Positions 61,890 through 64,000 of a stretch of DNA of 64,000 bases are shown piece after piece. Source of the DNA: Streptomyces sp. NBC_00878 (GTDB lineage Bacteria > Actinomycetota > Actinomycetes > Streptomycetales > Streptomycetaceae); NCBI RefSeq assembly GCF_026341515.1, contig NZ_JAPEOK010000001.1, positions 9,672,001 to 9,736,000 of the forward strand, written 5' to 3'. The translations under genes and the position numbers were made by a program. Numbering within the stretch: the stretch's first letter is position 1; each line of letters opens with the position of its first letter. Under the pieces are notes generated by a model. That model was not told where the DNA came from. It saw nothing but the letters and a program-made list of their open reading frames with translations, and did not search any database.

Positions 61890-64000
61890 TCACAGCTGGC
61901 CGACGTCGGTGACCTTGACGATCGCGCGGCCCTCCGCGTCCGAGGCCGCGAGGTCGACCTCCGCGCTGATACCCCAGTCATGATCGCCGTTCGGGTCGGC
62001 GAAGGCCTGCCGCACGCGCCACAGGCCGTTCTGCGGCTCCTCCTCGATGAGCAGCAGCTTGGGGCCGCGCGCGTCCGGGCCCGTACCGAGGTCGTCGTAC
62101 TCGTCCCAGTACTTGTCCATCGCCTCGCCCCAGGCGTCGGCGTCCCAGCCGGACTCGCCGTCCATCTCGCCGAGTTCCCCGACCTGGTCGAGGGCCGCGA
62201 GTTCGACGCGACGGAACATGGCGTTGCGGACGAGGACCCGGAAGGCACGAGCGTTGGCGGTGACCGGTTTGACCTGGTCCGCCTTCTCCTGGGCCTCCTC
62301 GGCCGTCATCTCCTCGGGGTTGGCCAGCTGCTCCCACTCGTCGAGGAGGCTGGAGTCGACCTGACGCACCATCTCGCCGAGCCAGGCGATCAGGTCCTCC
62401 AGGTCCTCCGACTTCAGGTCGTCCGGGACGGTGTGGTCGAGAGCCTTGTAGGCACTTGCCAGGTACCGGAGCACAATGCCCTCGGTGCGGGCAAGCTCGT
62501 AGTAGGACACGAACTCCGTGAAGGACATGGCACGTTCGTACATGTCGCGGATGACGGACTTCGGGGAGAGAGGATGGTCGCCCACCCACGGATGGCTCTT
62601 GCGGTAGGTGTTGTACGCGTGGAAGAGCAGCTCTTCCAGCGGCTTGGGGTACACCACGTCCTGGAGCCGCTCCATGCGGTCCTCGTACTCGACGCCGTCC
62701 GCCTTCATCGCCGCGACGGCCTCGCCGCGGGCCTTGTTCTGCTGGGCGGCGAGGATCTGCCGCGGGTCGTCCAGCGTGGACTCCACGACGGACACCATGT
62801 CCAGGGCGTACGAAGGGGACTCGGGATCCAGGAGTTCGAACGCGGCGAGCGCGAAGGTCGACAGCGGCTGGTTGAGGGCGAAGTCCTGCTGCAGGTCGAC
62901 GGTGAGGCGCACGATGCGTCCCTCGGCGTCCGGCTCGTCGAGCTTCTCCACGATTCCGCCGTCGAGGAGCGAGCGGTAGATGGCGATCGCCCGCCTGATG
63001 TGCCGCAGTTGCTGCTTACGCGGCTCGTGGTTGTCCTCCAGCAGATGCCGCATCGCGGCGAAGGCGTTGCCGGGCCGGGCGATCACCGACAGGAGCATCG
63101 TGTGCGTGACCCGGAAGCGCGAGGTCAGCGGCTCCGGGTCGGACGAGATCAGTTTCGCGAACGTGTTCTCCGTCCAGGCGACGAAGCCTTCCGGCGCCTT
63201 TTTGCGCACCACTTTGCGACGCTTCTTCGGATCGTCGCCCGCCTTGGCGAGGGCCTTCTCGTTCTCCACGACATGCTCCGGAGCCTGCGCCACGACGAAG
63301 CCCGCTGTGTCGAAGCCCGCGCGCCCGGCACGGCCCGCGATCTGGTGGAACTCCCGCGCGCGCAGCGTCCGCACCCGGGTGCCGTCGTACTTCGTCAGCG
63401 CCGTGAACAGCACGGTGCGGATGGGCACGTTGACGCCGACACCGAGGGTGTCGGTGCCGCAGATGACCTTCAGCAGACCGGCCTGCGCCAGCTTCTCCAC
63501 CAGGCGCCGGTACTTGGGCAGCATGCCGGCGTGGTGCACACCGATGCCGTGACGTACATAACGGGAGAGATTGCGGCCGAACTTGGTGGTGAAGCGGAAG
63601 TTGCCGATCAGCTCGGCGATCTGGTCCTTCTCCTCGCGCGTGCACATGTTGATGCTCATCAGCGCCTGCGCCCGCTCCACGGCCTGGGCCTGTGTGAAGT
63701 GCACGATGTAGACGGGCGCCTGCTTGGTTTCGAGGAGCTCGGTGAGCGTCTCCGTGAGCGGTGTCAGCTTGTACTCGTAGGAGAGGGGCACGGGCCGGGT
63801 CGCCGAGCGGACGACCGAGGTGGGACGGCCGGTCCGCCGGGTCAGATCCGTCTCGAACATCGCGACGTCGCCGAGCGTCGCCGACATCAGGATGAACTGG
63901 GCCTGCGGCAGTTCGAGGATCGGGATCTGCCAGGCCCAGCCGCGGTCGGCCTCGGCGTAAAAGTGGAACTCGTCCATCACGACCTGGCCCACGTCGGCCC
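61890..64000 (-). CDS. Ski2-like DEAD/DEAH helicase (DUF3516 type), C-terminal part, runs off the window
   Basis: At least 703 residues; the frame is open through the right edge. Walker B is MDEFHFYAE, followed by SATLGD (motif III), GLLKVICGTDTLGVGVNVP (motif V) and QIAGRAGRAGFD (motif VI), then a long C-terminal DUF3516-type region with an EEEPQNGLWRVRQAF end. It probably unwinds RNA or DNA in an ATP-dependent manner. Walker A and the start lie beyond 64000. Confidence 0.92.
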   Translation of the reverse strand, partial: ADVGQVVMDEFHFYAEADRGWAWQIPILELPQAQFILMSATLGDVAMFETDLTRRTGRPTSVVRSATRPVPLSYEYKLTPLTETLTELLETKQAPVYIVHFTQAQAVERAQALMSINMCTREEKDQIAELIGNFRFTTKFGRNLSRYVRHGIGVHHAGMLPKYRRLVEKLAQAGLLKVICGTDTLGVGVNVPIRTVLFTALTKYDGTRVRTLRAREFHQIAGRAGRAGFDTAGFVVAQAPEHVVENEKALAKAGDDPKKRRKVVRKKAPEGFVAWTENTFAKLISSDPEPLTSRFRVTHTMLLSVIARPGNAFAAMRHLLEDNHEPRKQQLRHIRRAIAIYRSLLDGGIVEKLDEPDAEGRIVRLTVDLQQDFALNQPLSTFALAAFELLDPESPSYALDMVSVVESTLDDPRQILAAQQNKARGEAVAAMKADGVEYEDRMERLQDVVYPKPLEELLFHAYNTYRKSHPWVGDHPLSPKSVIRDMYERAMSFTEFVSYYELARTEGIVLRYLASAYKALDHTVPDDLKSEDLEDLIAWLGEMVRQVDSSLLDEWEQLANPEEMTAEEAQEKADQVKPVTANARAFRVLVRNAMFRRVELAALDQVGELGEMDGESGWDADAWGEAMDKYWDEYDDLGTGPDARGPKLLLIEEEPQNGLWRVRQAFADPNGDHDWGISAEVDLAASDAEGRAIVKVTDVGQL

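Overview
The window is high-GC actinobacterial DNA, most likely from a Streptomyces. GC-rich third codon positions, frequent GTG starts, 4-bp ATGA/GTGA gene overlaps, a conservon signalling cluster and an actinobacterial-type xylose isomerase all fit. All functional calls come from reading motifs and gene context; no database search was run.

Positions 1-9240 read as one catabolic and uptake unit on the + strand: the tail of an FAD amine oxidase-like protein, a GntR regulator, an aldehyde dehydrogenase, a glutamine-synthetase-like ligase, an amidohydrolase, an M20 hydrolase, and a polar amino-acid-type ABC transporter. The set resembles a variant of the gamma-glutamyl (Puu-type) route for amine breakdown. 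An ISAzo13-like insertion sequence (9237-10992, 22-bp perfect inverted repeats) sits exactly on the stop codon of the ABC ATPase gene.

Positions 11057-32911 look like an integrated genomic island. It is bounded by 51-bp identical direct repeats that correspond to the 3' end of the aldehyde dehydrogenase gene just to the right (32859-34382). Both boundaries are followed by homologous terminator hairpins with compensating stem changes. A tyrosine-recombinase relic lies next to the right boundary. The cargo is a complete group 1h (high-affinity type) [NiFe]-hydrogenase locus: HypX-like protein, small and large subunits, four accessory genes, the endopeptidase, a 34-residue membrane peptide, and hypABFCDE. 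The last 5 kb before the integrase is a graveyard of truncated genes: acyl-CoA dehydrogenase, ferredoxin reductase, UvrD-type helicase, exonuclease, PASTA protein, an IS3 fragment and the integrase itself.

From 32859 onward the window looks like chromosomal backbone. It holds an aldehyde dehydrogenase with a GAF-domain regulator, a Tat-exported amidase, an acetamidase, and a xylose block (ROK repressor and xylB on the - strand, divergent from xylA). These are followed by a proline-rich membrane protein, a secreted phytase-like esterase and a SWIM/SNF2 helicase pair. A head-to-head pair of broken genes (PadR regulator and alpha/beta hydrolase) precedes a methyltransferase, an MHYT membrane sensor and a cvnABCD conservon with a second roadblock protein nearby. 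The window ends with a DUF6397-like protein, an acyl-CoA thioesterase II and the C-terminal part of a Ski2-like DEAD/DEAH helicase that runs off the end.
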